Shown here one piece after another: positions 24,439 to 34,584 of a stretch of 64,000 nt of DNA. This DNA comes from Selaginella moellendorffii (taxonomy: Eukaryota > Streptophyta > Lycopodiopsida > Selaginellales > Selaginellaceae). Every line of letters begins with the position of its first letter. Within the stretch, counting starts at the first letter, position 1. The stretch lies in contig NW_003314307.1 in NCBI RefSeq assembly GCF_000143415.4, positions 76,922 through 140,921 on the forward strand. The letters are read 5' to 3'. The notes under the pieces are model-generated. The model searched no databases, was not told where the DNA came from, and worked only from the letters and a program-made list of their open reading frames with translations. Position numbers and translations under genes: made by a program.

Positions 24439-24856
24439 ACGGACAAACGGAAAGGGTGAATAGGCAGCTGGAGGATTATTTGCGATGCTATGTCTCGGGA
24501 GACCAGACCGATTGGGTAAGTCATTTGGGACTTGCGGAAATGTGTTATAACAACTCACCACATTCGAGTATCGGGGTGAGTCCATGGGAAGTCATCAATG
24601 GGCGAGCTATTGAAGGTCCTGTGGAACTCGGCGTGGCCGAGTATCATGGAGAGTTACCCGCAGTGGAGGCATTCACGGCGGAAAGACTCAACATTTGGAA
24701 TCTAGTGAGGGATTCCTTGGAACGGGCTCAACAAAGGCAAACCAAGTACGCGAACCTAAAGCGCCGGGATGTAGAGTTCCAAGCTGGGGAGAAGGTGTGG
24801 CTGAACACCAAGAACCTTAGGCTACCAAGTGGGATCAGCCGAAAGTTGACCCAAAG

Positions 24857-24908
24857 GTAAAAATGCATGTATTCCTGTAAATGAATTGATCTTGAGTTCC
24901 TTAAGCAG
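24857..24908 (+). other. Predicted 52-bp intron before the integrase C-terminal domain
   Basis: It starts GTAAAAATG and ends TTCCTTAAGCAG. Removing it joins KLTQR to FAGPYEIEAR, the conserved start of the GPY/F-type integrase C-terminus, in frame. The homologous place in the minus-strand gypsy (32750-32971, RKLLLRYVGPYRVL) has no interruption. Confidence 0.75.
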
Positions 24909-25290
24909 GTTCGCGGGGCCTTACGAGATTGAGGCACGAATCGGTAAAGTGGCTTACCGACTCCGACTTCCTCGAGAGATGGGGAAGATGCACCCAGTGT
25001 TCCATGTGAACTTACTCAAGCCGTACTTTGAGGATCCGCTTCGCAAGGACCAAGTAAGACCTTTACCTGAGGTTATCCAAGGGGAAGAGGAATACGAAGT
25101 CGAGGCCATCCTCAATGCGCGCAAGAGCAAGTGACAAGGACGCGAGGTGAGAGAGTTCCATGTGAAGTGGAAAGGATTTCCACACTGCGAAGCAACATGG
25201 GAACCGGAGGAGAACCTAGCGAACGCGCGAGATCTAGTGGAGGAATTTCTGCAAGGCAGAACTCTATGTACTTATGCAAAGTTCAATTAA

Positions 25291-25700
25291 AAATATCAAT
25301 TTGCAAAGTTGAGCAAGTGGCATATGTTGGGACCCGAAGGCGCGCCGAAGGTGAGCTAATTAGCATGGGTTAGCTAGGTCGACCTGGCGTAGGGAGCTAC
25401 GCCCGACTCTCTGCGGGGATGTCGAAACCGTAGACGTATTCTACGGAGGTTGGGTTCGAGTCCCAACCCCCTAGTAAAGCAAGGCTGGGTTCGAGTCCCG
25501 ACCCCATACTAGGGCGTGGTGAGGGGAGGAGTATAGGGACACCTATATTCCGTTGTCATGAGCTCTTGGCCGGGGAGGCTAACTTAGGCACACCGCTAAG
25601 TGGGGGGATGCCCCCGGAGACATGGTCAACAAGTCGTAGGATAAAAAAAAAAAAGAGACGTTCGATGTGGGCATCGAACTTCTTCTATGGGTGGTGGAGT
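25291..25700 (+). ncRNA. Structured 3' untranslated region: hairpin series and T-arm-like loops
   Basis: This non-coding stretch between the gag-pol stop and the 3' LTR can form, in order: GGCGTA/TACGCC (25386-25403), CCGTAGA/TCTACGG (~25427-25445), two T-arm-like loops with GGTTCGAGTCC (25448-25468, 25483-25503), a 10-bp stem with a GACA loop (25528-25551), ACTTAG/CTAAGT with loop GCACACCG (25582-25601), a GGGG-ATG-CCCC stem (~25602-25616) and GTTCGATG/CATCGAAC (25660-25679). The same series occurs at 57298-57717 and 58892-58911 in a different element, with paired changes keeping the stems. That supports a conserved RNA structure, possibly for RNA packaging or priming. The role is inferred; the module could instead derive from an inserted tRNA-related SINE. 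Confidence 0.6.
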
Positions 25701-26848
25701 TGTAAGGAACCAACTCGCCGAGGTGTCGTAGGCTAAAGGAACCCCGAAAGCATGACCAAAATGACAAAGAGTTCATTGGATGGGACCAAGTCGAAGATCG
25801 AGTCCAAGACCGACTCTAGGACCGAGTTCGAGATAGAGTCCGGAATCGAGTCCGAGACCGACTCGGGGACCGAGTCCGAGTCCGAGTTCGAGACCGAGTT
25901 CGAGACGGAGTCCGAGATCCGAAATCGGGTCCGAGACCGAGTCCGAGGTCGAGTCCGAGGTCGGGTCCGAGATCGGGTCCGAGATCGAGTCCGTGATCGA
26001 GTCCGAACCCGAATCCGAAGTCGGATCCGAAATCGGGTCCGAGATCGAGCCAGAGACTAAGTCCAAATACTAATACGGGTCAAGGGGTGAAAGCCCAAAG
26101 CGTGCGTCTCCCAGGGGGGGGGGGCTGCAGGGGGTTCCAAAAGTATAGTAGGGATAGTGAGGTCCAGGAACCAGTTTGAAGGGAACTCTCCAGTTGGGCT
26201 TCCAAACCGACTTGAGGTTGGGACTGGGACCGAGGGGCCTTGGGTGGGAGTGAGCATGGACTTGGCTGGTGCCGGAGGGGCCATCCAAGGAAGTGCTCAA
26301 GAGCAGCTCCCACTCCCGAAAGGGAAATCGATTGCGGTGCTCCTGGCTCATGTGGAGTGGTGCCCCACTTGAGTACCATGCGGCTCATTGGTCCTCGCCC
26401 TTCCTAGGGGCTTGGGCCTTCCTTCGGGATGGAAGTGGGGGGCGAGAGGTACCCATACCGGGCCGTTAGGCCACGGTGTTTCGCCCCGGCGTCCCGAAGC
26501 AAGTGTTGCATTCAAGACTTGGGATTTAGAGGGTCCCATGATCAAGTCTTGTGGTACCAAGGGATGTTAGGAACCTGGAAGCTTGGTGTGCTTGGCTGTT
26601 TGTGCTTGCGGGGAGTGTAGCCGAACCTTAAGTCCAGTCTAACCCGGGGAGGGGGATTGGGAGTGATTTGGGAATCCGTGGAAGGATGGCTAACACTCCG
26701 TTGCTCGTGCAGTGAGTAGCTGAAACCAAGTAGGAGCTGGTACCATAGGCGAGAACCTTGGCAAGGGAATTTAGCAAAAGCCAAGGCAGTGTTGGACGGA
26801 TAGATGAGGTAAGCTGGCAAATTGGAAAGGAAAAATTTGTGGCTTACA
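25701..26848 (+). repeat. 3' LTR (1,148 bp)
   Basis: The single-copy version of the LTR. It contains the hexamer array at 25791-26065 and the GTGAAAGCCCAAAGCG ... CCAAAAGTATAGTAGGG block, and ends GGCTTACA at 26848. Only scattered substitutions separate it from the 5' LTR (for example GCTCCTGGCTC against GCTCCCGGCTC). Confidence 0.93.
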
Positions 26849-26853
26849 CTGTA

Positions 26854-28057
26854 GTCACACTGAATTCACCATTGCATAAGTCAGACATGGCCCTATTCCA
26901 CAGTGTTGTGATGCAAAAAGGGATGGACATAACACTCATGAGCTCGTTCATTGTGTTCTGACTCTTTTTACATGACTCAAGGGACATGACTCATGACCAC
27001 GTGGACATGCCACATCAGCTGATCGAGACTGACATCTCAACACTCCCACTCTGGCTCGATCAGCTGAGAGGATGGACTACCCCTCCCACTCAGCCGAAAC
27101 AGATGGAGAGCAGACTCCCAGTGTGGCGTGATGGTGTTCAAAGGAGTCTCGAGCCAAAGCCTTCGTGAGTATATCAGCCACCATTGCCTCGGTGGGGCAA
27201 TATTCCAGCAACAACTTTCCATTTTGGACTTGTTCCTGCACGTAGTGGAAACGAATCTCAATGTGTTTCGTCCGAGAATGGAAGCGAGGATTGGTGGCCA
27301 GTGCAAGAGCACTGTGGTTGTCCAAGAACAGCACCATAGGGCCGGTGCAAGCAGGAATCTGGGGCAGGTCATGGCAGAACTGGGTCAAGCAAATCACTTC
27401 TTTGCTGGCAGCGGTTAGGCCAATGTACTCTGCCTTTGTCGAGGACAGAGAAACCAGCAGCTGGTGCTTACTGCTCCAGGACACAGCAGCCCCATGGAGC
27501 AAGAACACATACCCGGAGGTAGAGTGCCTTGAGTCCTGGTCGCCCGCCCAGTCCACATCCGAGTACCCATGAAGTTCCTGTGACACAGCAGCGCCATAGT
27601 GAAGCTACAAATGCAAGGTACCTTGAACGTAGCGGAAAATCCACTTCACAGCTTGCCATTGTGCAGGTCCAGGGTTCTTGAGGAACTGGGAGACCATCCC
27701 AACAGCATAGGCGAGATCTGGTCGCGTTCCCAGCATCAAATAAACAAGACTTCCCACAGCTTGATGATATGGCACCGTGGCCATGTACTCGCGTTCTTTC
27801 TCTGTGACAGGGGCCATGTCACGGCTGAGTTTGTGATTGACCTCAAGAGGTGTGGCCACGGGAGAGCAGTCCAGCATATTGAAGCGTTCCAAGATCTCCC
27901 TTGCATAATGAGCTTGTGTCAAACTCAAGGTGCGTGCTCCTTGATTGCATATAATTTGGATGCCAAGGAAATGGCAAAGCTCACCTAGATCAGACATCTC
28001 AAATTCTTCACTCAGCTTCTTTTTCATTTCGTCCACCGAGAATGCAGTTGTCAACGT
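26854..28057 (-). mobile_element. Ty1/copia element fragment
   Basis: Minus-strand 3' part of a copia element: RT C-terminus and RNase H (27077-28054), followed on the minus strand by ~220 bp that is probably untranslated region and LTR start (26854-27076). It is cut at the right by the plus-strand gypsy LTR beginning at 28058, and the 8.1-kb gypsy element was inserted at its left side. Confidence 0.8.
27077..28054 (-). pseudogene. Copia reverse transcriptase C-terminus and RNase H
   Basis: One minus-strand frame interrupted once by TAG at 27605-27607 (position of an expected Gln). Upstream of the stop: MKKKLSEEFEMSDLG, FLGIQI, YHQAVGSLVYLMLGTRPDLA, typical of the copia RT thumb and connection. 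Downstream: GYSDVDWAGDQDSRHSTSGY, SLSSTKAEYIGLTAASKE, LFLDNHSALALA, HIEIRFHYVQEQV and VADILTKAL, covering RNase H with its catalytic Asp and Glu residues. RNase H removes the RNA strand during reverse transcription. The 5' half of pol (gag, protease, integrase) is not in the window: the sequence stops at the gypsy insertion at 28058. Confidence 0.9.
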
Positions 28058-28290
28058 TGTTAGGCACCATTTTTGACCACGTGGTCAATGTCAGTCAAAG
28101 GGAGGCTCAAGGGTATATTAAGGCATGTTAGGGTAAGGATTGAACCCTACCCTAGAGCTCACAGTGGAGCGGCGGCGCAATGGAGCTTTTGAGGAAGTTT
28201 AAGGGTGGTTGGGTGGTGAGGAACCTCAAGAGGTGGCGTAGCATAGTCTAAGGCAACTATATCTCTGTCTTTTTGCGCCAGATCATAACA
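28058..28290 (+). repeat. 5' LTR and PBS of a plus-strand gypsy element
   Basis: A 233-bp segment begins TGTTAGGCAC and ends ATCATAACA. Directly after it comes TGGTATTAGAGG (28292-28303), a diverged initiator-Met-type primer site. The candidate target duplication on the left is AACGT (28053-28057); the right partner lies outside the window if the element continues past 64,000. Confidence 0.7.
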
Positions 28291-28349
28291 TTGGTATTAG
28301 AGGAGTTAGTTGTGATTACCGAACACTGAAATCCTATTGCTGACGATGG

Positions 28350-29417
28350 TGCAGATGAAGCTGTGGAAATTTGGACCATTCAAGATGTGGTTCATGAGCT
28401 GCGAGCCCTTAATTGAAATCAGCAAGAGATGCAAAACGAGATGCATGGCATGATGGATACCATGTGTGGGCATGTTAAGGCACTCGAGGCTAGACAGGGT
28501 AGCACTCCAAGTAAGCCTTCTTTGGTAGATTGACTCAAGATTCCAACCTTTTCCGATGATGGTGGTGTGGATGAGTGTCTCGCTTGGCTAGCCAATGTGA
28601 AAAGTTCTTGGCTGCTAAGGGAACTCCAGATGCAGAGGCTTTAGTGGCTATTCCAATGGTTTTGCATGATGTGGGTCTTCGATTGTGGAATTGGCTTGAA
28701 GAGTCTCTTGTTGCGGATAAAAAACCACCAGTATCTACCATGGATGAGTTTGAGGCTACTTTCCATTTACATTTTACCCCTCATTACGACGTGGAGAATA
28801 CTCGTACAGAACTTCAACATTTCCAGCAAGGAAAAATGACGCTTGGGGACTATATTGAGAAGCTTACTCACTTGATTAGTCGTCTTACAACGAAGGATCC
28901 AGACCAGAACAAGTCCTACTTCATTGATGGCGTATATAGTGAGAGTATGCAGCAACACTTGCGTCATTTTTAGCCTACAAAGAGTCTGGAGGAGCTCTTT
29001 GATGCAGCTCGACTTGACAATGACAAGCACATGTCTCACAAGTGTTCGTGGAGTCCTTCTATCGAGAATCATCATGATGATCGCTATGGATACAAGGATA
29101 GGAACAAGCATCACAAGTTAAAGTCGGTGGTGACTACTTTGGATGCAAAGGGGTCCAAGAAGCAAAAGTTCTTTATGAAGAATTATAGACAGAGTTGTCA
29201 TCATTGCAGCGAACTTGGACATTACAAGGCTGATTGTTTGCAGATGAAGAACAAGCAGTAGGACAAGAAGAATGGCCAATCTTCTACTCACGGTAAGTCA
29301 AATACTAAAAAGTTACAGACTTTGCAGTGTGAGGATGACGAAAATGACCATTCCGGTTGGAGGAAGAGACTTTAGATTGTTGCTCGTCAGCTCAACTATG
29401 TGTGGAACAAGATGGAG
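28350..29417 (+). pseudogene. Gag of a plus-strand gypsy element (broken)
   Basis: After the primer site, shifted frames give the gag start (coiled region ~28380-28500). A 133-codon frame at 28575-28973 has the gag core (LRLWNWLEESLV, FHLHFTPHYDVENTRTELQ, MTLGDYIEKLTHLISRL). A TAG at 28971-28973 replaces an expected Gln, and the frame continues with PTKSLEELFDAARLDND. A zinc knuckle CHHCSELGHYKADC lies at ~29195-29235. The sequence is cut at 29417 by a solo LTR. The RT fragment at 63369-64000 has the same orientation and may be the same element's pol, displaced 34 kb by later insertions; protease would then be lost. Confidence 0.8.
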
Positions 29418-30205
29418 TGATCATCCCAGATCCACTCCTTAGGATGCCCACAGACATAGGGAATAGCCTTCCCCAATATCCCTTTTCCAGTCCCCACTAA
29501 GTTCCTTTCTACCCATGGCCGTGTTCGCCAACACTGCCACTGGATCAAGGCTCACAGGCCCGACCACTAAGTCCCACGGTCCACTGGGACTTCCTCACCA
29601 CACGACTGTATCCTTGGTCACTACACCAGAGGATTACTCCTCTTCCTTTCCACAGTCTGGGCTTTTGGGACAACATTTCGGAACACTGTGGCCCTACACG
29701 AGCCTCATGGGTACTCTCCCTGCCTTCCATCTTTGGGTGCTCTAGCCATGGGCTTAGAGCAAGGTTCCGTTGAGCCACGCCAAGTATCCAAGTAGGTAGT
29801 GCCACCCACACTTGGACTGGGAGCATCGACCATTCGATCTCCTGGGGGAACTAAAGCCGGCTCTTGAACACTTCACTAAGCTACCCTGTTTGTCGATCCG
29901 TGTTCACTCTAGTATTGGACTTCCCAATGGGCAGCTCATCACCCAACACTGGGTACAGCTTTCTTGGGCCAAACTGGCGTTTCCTAGCCAAACTGGCTCC
30001 ACTGTAGTCCTCCCCCTTCTATAATTTTGGAGCTTACCAAACCCCCCAGGGTCTGGGAGACGAATGCTATGGGCTTTCACCCTCTCAGACTCGAACTCGA
30101 ACTCAGACTTGGACTCGGACTCGGACTCAGATTTGGACTCGGACTCGGACTCAAACTCAGGCTCGGGCTTGGTCTCGGTCTCGGTCTCGGTCTTGGTCTC
30201 AGTCC

Positions 30206-30236
<31 letters not shown>

Positions 30237-30714
30237 AGTCCCGGTCTCGGTCTCAGTCCCGGTCTCGGTCTCGGTCTCGGTCTCGATCTCGGGTCCTTCT
30301 CGAACTCCATCTCGGATTCCATCTCGGACTCCATCTCGGGTCCATCTCGGACTCCATCTTGGTCCATCTTAGACTCCATCTTGGGTCCATCTCGGACTCC
30401 ATCTCGGGTCCATCTCAGACTCCATCTTGGGTCCATCTCGGACTCCATCTCGGGTCCATCCCAGGCTCCATCTCAAACTCTTCCACGTGTCATGTGTTAG
30501 TCCTTTTGGGTCCCTTTTTAGAGCCTCGCTTATTGCTCGCTTCGTGCTCATTCCTCGAGCACTTTGTTGGGAGTTCCACTCCCGCTCTCAACTTTTCAAG
30601 TCGGAGCTTTTGGTCCAAACGTGTTACACTCGTTTGGCCTTCGCTTCGGCCACTTCCACATGGCACCCTTTCGGCTCCACTTTGAGGCTTAGGGATATTG
30701 GATTATCCCTATCA
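29418..30714 (-). repeat. Solo LTR (reverse), family of the 36-kb and 59-kb LTRs
   Basis: Related throughout to the reverse-oriented LTR at 46060-47839, but shorter and lacking ~320 bp equivalent to that LTR's start. It contains the reverse hexamer array (30085-30490) and the CTATAATTTTGGAGC...GGGCTTTCACCCT block. Candidate target duplication TGGAG (29413-29417) / TGGAT (30715-30719) has one mismatch. No internal region is attached. Confidence 0.7.
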
Positions 30715-30719
30715 TGGAT

Positions 30720-31034
30720 TGTAAGCAACCAAAGGAAATAACTCGAGAGGCAATTCATGGGGTTCAAATATAAAGGGAAAGGGCTTGAGAGACGATCCAT
30801 GGGGTTCAAATATAAAGGGAAAGAGCCCATGAACAAAAGTGCACCCCTTTTTCTAATCGGTTAAAGGTCTTAACCCAGGGTTAAGCATCCTTGAATTTGA
30901 ATAGTATTGGGCTAGATGACCTCCCGGGAAGTCCAAATTCATTAACTTATAACTTGGTATCGGAGCAGTTCCTTAGTTCGACTTTTATTGGTGCTCAAGT
31001 ATATCACCACTAGTGTTGGCATCGGAAGGTCCTA
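30720..31034 (+). repeat. Short LTR, primer site and leader of another LTR element
   Basis: 30720-30951 begins TGTAAGCAACC and ends CTTATA (perhaps a decayed CTTACA). It holds a ~45-bp direct repeat with CAAATATAAAGGG (30760-30835). TGGTATCGGAGC (30955-30966) is the primer site. The leader 30967-31034 matches 38012-38078 of the 24-kb element (TTCCTTAGT.CGACTTTTATT.GTGCTCAAG). The leader resumes at 62594 after the inserted minus-strand gypsy. Confidence 0.6.
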
Positions 31035-31951
31035 TGTAGTGCACTTGAATTTGGAGCAGAACTCCAAGCCCGTTGCGCTACGAAATGAGGGTCCGGTACA
31101 ATCCCACGAGCACCAGCTCCCCGTATCTAGCACCTGCACACAAAATGGTGTCAGACGGAGTCTGGCACAATTTTGGCATACCGGTGGCTTAACGCGAGGA
31201 GGAGAGTACTCCACCGACTAGAGCAGTGTGGAGCTTGGGCTTAGACCCAAGCCGAACGCAGAACAAGGAGCAACATAGCTCAGTGGGAGCCAAACTAATG
31301 TCTCAGGTGGTCGGACATGCATTCCAACCACTATCCCTACTATACATTTGGAACCCCCGATAGCCCCCCCTTGAGGAACACACACTTTGGGCTTTCACCC
31401 AAAGCCTCCCTTAGTATCAGGAGTTAGTCTCTAGGACAAGCTCGAAACTTACTAAATATGGAATGGCACTAGATTGCGAATTTAGACACGAGACGAACGC
31501 CGTTGTGTTCAGGCTGATCTCTACATTCCATAGATATGCCAAATGAGCTAATCTAGACACTTTCCATAAATAGCATTTGGGACCGAAATGAGACCAATAC
31601 AAAGGGCGTGATAGTGAGGGTGTTTGGCAGACATGGTAAGCTATCATCTAGCGATATTGAGGGACTAGTCTTAATATGCGAGGGTTCTTGTCACTAGCAA
31701 GTGCAAGACAAAACGAGATGGGAACTCCTTACCAGGCTAAGTATGCTTAACTAATAGCACGTAGGAATTCCGTCCTTATGCTCGTCCAGTCTAAGTACAC
31801 TCGAAATGCCCAGTTAACTCCACTAGCACAAGAGGGGCTACTAGAGGGATCCAACTGTACTGATCTTCTACCGTCATGGCAGTAAGGAAAGAGTGTTCGT
31901 AAGGACTGGTCGACAAGTATCTTTTGATACCCGAAGTCACATTTGTGACAC
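31035..31951 (-). repeat. Probable 3' LTR of the minus-strand gypsy
   Basis: It begins TGTAGTGCAC and ends TTTGTGACA. The adjoining CTCTCCCCCCCTTGG (31952-31966) is, on the minus strand, a purine tract of the kind that primes second-strand synthesis. It contains CCTACTATACATTTGGAACCCC and TTTGGGCTTTCACCC, the shared LTR block in reverse. Its 3' part has a decayed relative at 6530-6692. Confidence 0.65.
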
Positions 31952-32555
31952 TCTCCCCCCCTTGGGGAAGATCGACGTCCTCGTCGATGCATACCCGAGT
32001 CTAGCAAACCGTCAAGGAAACAACTTCGAAAGTTAATAAAAAGCACACTATATGAGAAACACACCGACTTAAATGAGTTATGGAACTACCTCTCCTCTAT
32101 GTCCAAAGACATTAAAAGACACCCTCCAGCTGTCACCGACAAGGAAATGACTAACGGAGTTAGCCACCCTTGCTACTCCGAGGACCACTTGGCTTACAAA
32201 GGAATGATACATCCCTGCCCGCAGGGACATAGGGAGAAGACCAGAGGCCCAACTTCCCCTGAGCAAGAAATCAACCCTGTCGGGAAGATTTAGACAACTA
32301 TTATAAATTGGCAAATTAAGTTGTTTACACGACCATGCCCCTTTTTCAAAAGTGAGTCATCGAGAGAGAGGCGGGGACTTATGATCAGTCTATAATAGTT
32401 ATCCCCATGGTTATGGATTGGACCCATGCACCGAAGTGCCGAAGTTAGCCTGCCAAAACTGACCCAAGTACAAACGAACGAGAGAAACGACACTTTGATT
32501 GATAGAAATATATTACTTTATTAATTTGCAAGATTTATTACAAGATTTACAAAAG
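31952..32555 (-). other. 3' untranslated region of the minus-strand gypsy
   Basis: A purine tract (on the minus strand) lies at 31952-31966. The rest is non-coding sequence up to the end of the chromodomain frame at 32556. No gene is seen. Confidence 0.55.
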
Positions 32556-33646
32556 CTATCTATTATTACTATTCTCATACTCCGTGACAAGCTCATGGGC
32601 ATATGTAAGATTACTAAGAAGTTCCCAAGTTGATTCATAAGTCGGGTAACCTTTCCACTTAACTAGATATTCCTTCGTACAAGCCTGTCTTCGAGACCGA
32701 GCATCCAAGATAGCTTCAACTTCATATTCTGGTTCACCGTCCACAACAGCTAGTGGCAGACGAATCTTCCCATGTTGCGCAACATCCATAGTGTAAGGAG
32801 CCAAGAGATTGGCATGAAATACATTATGAACATGGGAAGATCTAACCGATAGGATACATCATCAATGCGTTTCAACACCCGATAAGGTCCAACATACCTC
32901 AGTAACAGCTTCCGAGACAAAGATCCCTTAATGTTCAAGTTCCGGGAAGATAGCCACACTTGATCTCCCACTTGATAGGATACATCCTAATGATGTTGAT
33001 CCTTATCACATCGATACCTATCCTGAGCTTTGCCTATTGCCTCAGTAACTCTAGACCAACCTTGGCATAGCTGCTCTACATAAGTTTCAATGGCTGGGAC
33101 CAACACTTCGGTCATTGGTTTCGGTACAATGATTTGTTGAGGAACCCCACGAGCATTCCCTTGCAGCATCTCCTATGGAGAACAGCCTATAGCGCTGTGA
33201 AATGTGTTATTATAACAGATTTCTGCTGTATCCAGATGCTCAACCCAGTCGCGTTGGTCTGCCGCAACATAGTACCGCAGATAATCCTCAACTTGAGCAT
33301 TCACGCGTTCAGTCTGCCCATCAGTTTGAGGATGATAAAAAGTACTAAACTTCAACTTGGTACCGAACAGCTGGAACAGTGTGCCCTAAAACTTCCCTGT
33401 AAACCTCGAATCTCTATCCGAAATCATCTCTTCAGGAAGACCACGAACTCGCACTACTTCATGGAAAAAGAGCTTTGCTGCTTGTTTCACATTCACTATT
33501 CCTACAGTTGGAATGAAGTGTGCAATCTTTGACAACTGATCCACAACCACCATCAAAGTATCATAACCCTTAGACTTCGGTATGCAAGTGACGAAATCAA
33601 GTGTCACACTCTGAAATGGCCATGCCGGTGCTGGAATGCACTGCAA
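32556..33646 (-). pseudogene. Integrase and chromodomain of the minus-strand gypsy
   Basis: Minus-strand pieces separated by stops. 33386-33646 is the integrase core start (VTLDFVTCIPKSKGYDTLMV with the first Asp, ISDRDSRFTGKF with the second). 33173-33355 holds YHPQTDGQTERVNAQVEDYL with the Glu. 32987-33169 is the core end. 32750-32971 is the GPY-type C-terminal domain (RKLLLRYVGPYRVL). 32556-32804 is a chromodomain (EVEAILDARSRRQ, EYLVKWKGYPTYESTWE). Stops between pieces include a TAG where Trp is expected after FTGKF. The insertion sites of the two introns of the 18.7-26.8 kb element are uninterrupted here. Confidence 0.88.
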
Positions 33647-33655
33647 CTTTCCAGC

Positions 33656-34584
33656 CTACTTCTCAGTTCTGCGCTTACATTGCTGGCATATAGGGCAGGA
33701 ACAGACATAATCCACTACATCACCTTCTATACCAGACCAGAAAAATCCCTTTTTCAATGAAGCTAGAGTCTTTCGCTTCCCACCATATCCCGCTGCCGGA
33801 ACATCATGATGTTCCTGCAGAAATAATTGCTGAAGATCCTTAGAGGGAAGATACAATCTTTCTTGCTTATAGAATATAAGCCCATCCCGAACTGAGAAGT
33901 GAAGCTTCGCATTAGTGCGACTAGCAACTTTTGCTGTGTCGCTACCAGGGCTCTGCTTCAACAACTCCGCATGGCATAAGATTGCCTTCACCAATGGATC
34001 ACTTCCATATGAAGCCCGAACGTCTTCTAACCAGTCCGAACTGATTGCCGATATTGCCCGGAATTGAGCTTGACGACTCAATGCATCCAGAACAATATTG
34101 TCTTTACCAGGTTTATATATGATTTCAATATCATATCTAGCAAGCTTCTCTTGCCAACGAGCCTGCTTCGGCGTAAGCTTAGGCTGCATAGCAAAGTAGC
34201 TGAGTGTGTTACTATTTGTATAAACCTTTGTGTGTCCACCCAAGTAGTGTCTCCAGTGTTCTAGGGCCGACACTATAGCAAACATCTCTTTCTCATGCGT
34301 TGGCCATCTTCGTTGAGTTTCATCCAATTTCTTGGAGTAGAACGCAACGGGACAACCATGTTGCCTTAGCGTAACACCAACCGCTTTGTCACAATCTTGC
34401 TGCAACACGGCACCAATAGCATAGCCAAATGCATCACAATGCACTTCGAAGGGTTTATCAAGATCTGGGATCCTAAGAACAGGAACCGTAGTCAAGATCT
34501 CCTTCAACTGTGCAAAAGCACACTAGCAAGCTGGTGTCCAATGAAACGGAATACTACTCTTTGTCAACTCAGTCAACAGAAGAG
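33656..34584 (-). pseudogene. RNase H and integrase zinc-binding region of the minus-strand gypsy
   Basis: A 283-codon open minus-strand frame (33656-34507) contains, in order, RNase H (FEVHCDAFGYAIGAVLQQD, YSKKLDETQRRWPTHEKEM, YTNSNTLSYFAM, KDNIVLDALSR) and the integrase HHCC region (HHDVPAAGYGG, CPICQQCK). Upstream, the RT thumb remnant FHWTPAC reaches 34584, where the TRIM is inserted. The normal catalytic Asp (DASD in relatives) is followed by AFGY, a substitution. Confidence 0.87.

Larger units (their letters stand above)
20518..25290 (+). pseudogene. Gag-pol polyprotein with two predicted mini-introns and two TGA stops
   Basis: One continuous frame after removing two GT-AG introns (24392-24438, 24857-24908); about 1,557 codons. 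From the ATG at 20518: acidic coiled-coil start; TGA at 20782-20784; gag core ([26 protein letters not shown]); zinc knuckle [14 protein letters not shown] (~21620); protease [11 protein letters not shown] (~21835); reverse transcriptase with YIDD in [11 protein letters not shown] (~22880); RNase [14 protein letters not shown] (~23320); integrase HHCC (H..H then CPTCQQVK ~24015) and DDE core ([20 protein letters not shown], and QTDGQTERVN rebuilt across intron 1); chromodomain (EVEAILNARK...FHVKWKGFPHCEATWE) containing the TGA at 25132-25134. Both TGA codons replace an expected Arg (CGA). Apart from these stops all catalytic motifs look intact, so inactivation is recent. Confidence 0.93.
18733..26848 (+). 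mobile_element. Full-length Ty3/gypsy chromovirus-type element, TSD CTGTA
   Basis: An 8,116-bp element runs from TGTAAGGAAC to GGCTTACA. TSD CTGTA lies at 18728-18732 and 26849-26853. The order is: 5' LTR 18733-20458, PBS 20462-20473, gag-pol 20518-25290, a structured 3' region 25291-25688, a purine-rich tract (GGGTGGTGGAG) just before the 3' LTR, and 3' LTR 25701-26848. The LTRs are nearly identical outside a 578-bp duplication in the 5' copy, so the insertion is young. Two in-frame TGA codons and two predicted introns distinguish its coding region. Confidence 0.95.

Noticed and set aside
25384-25475. A genuine tRNA gene
   Set aside because: Only T-arm-like loops fit; no acceptor stem pairs and spacing between arms is too long for a tRNA.
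28575-29261. Zinc-knuckle frame as a host RNA-binding protein
   Set aside because: The upstream LTR, primer site and retrotransposon gag core identify it as gypsy gag.
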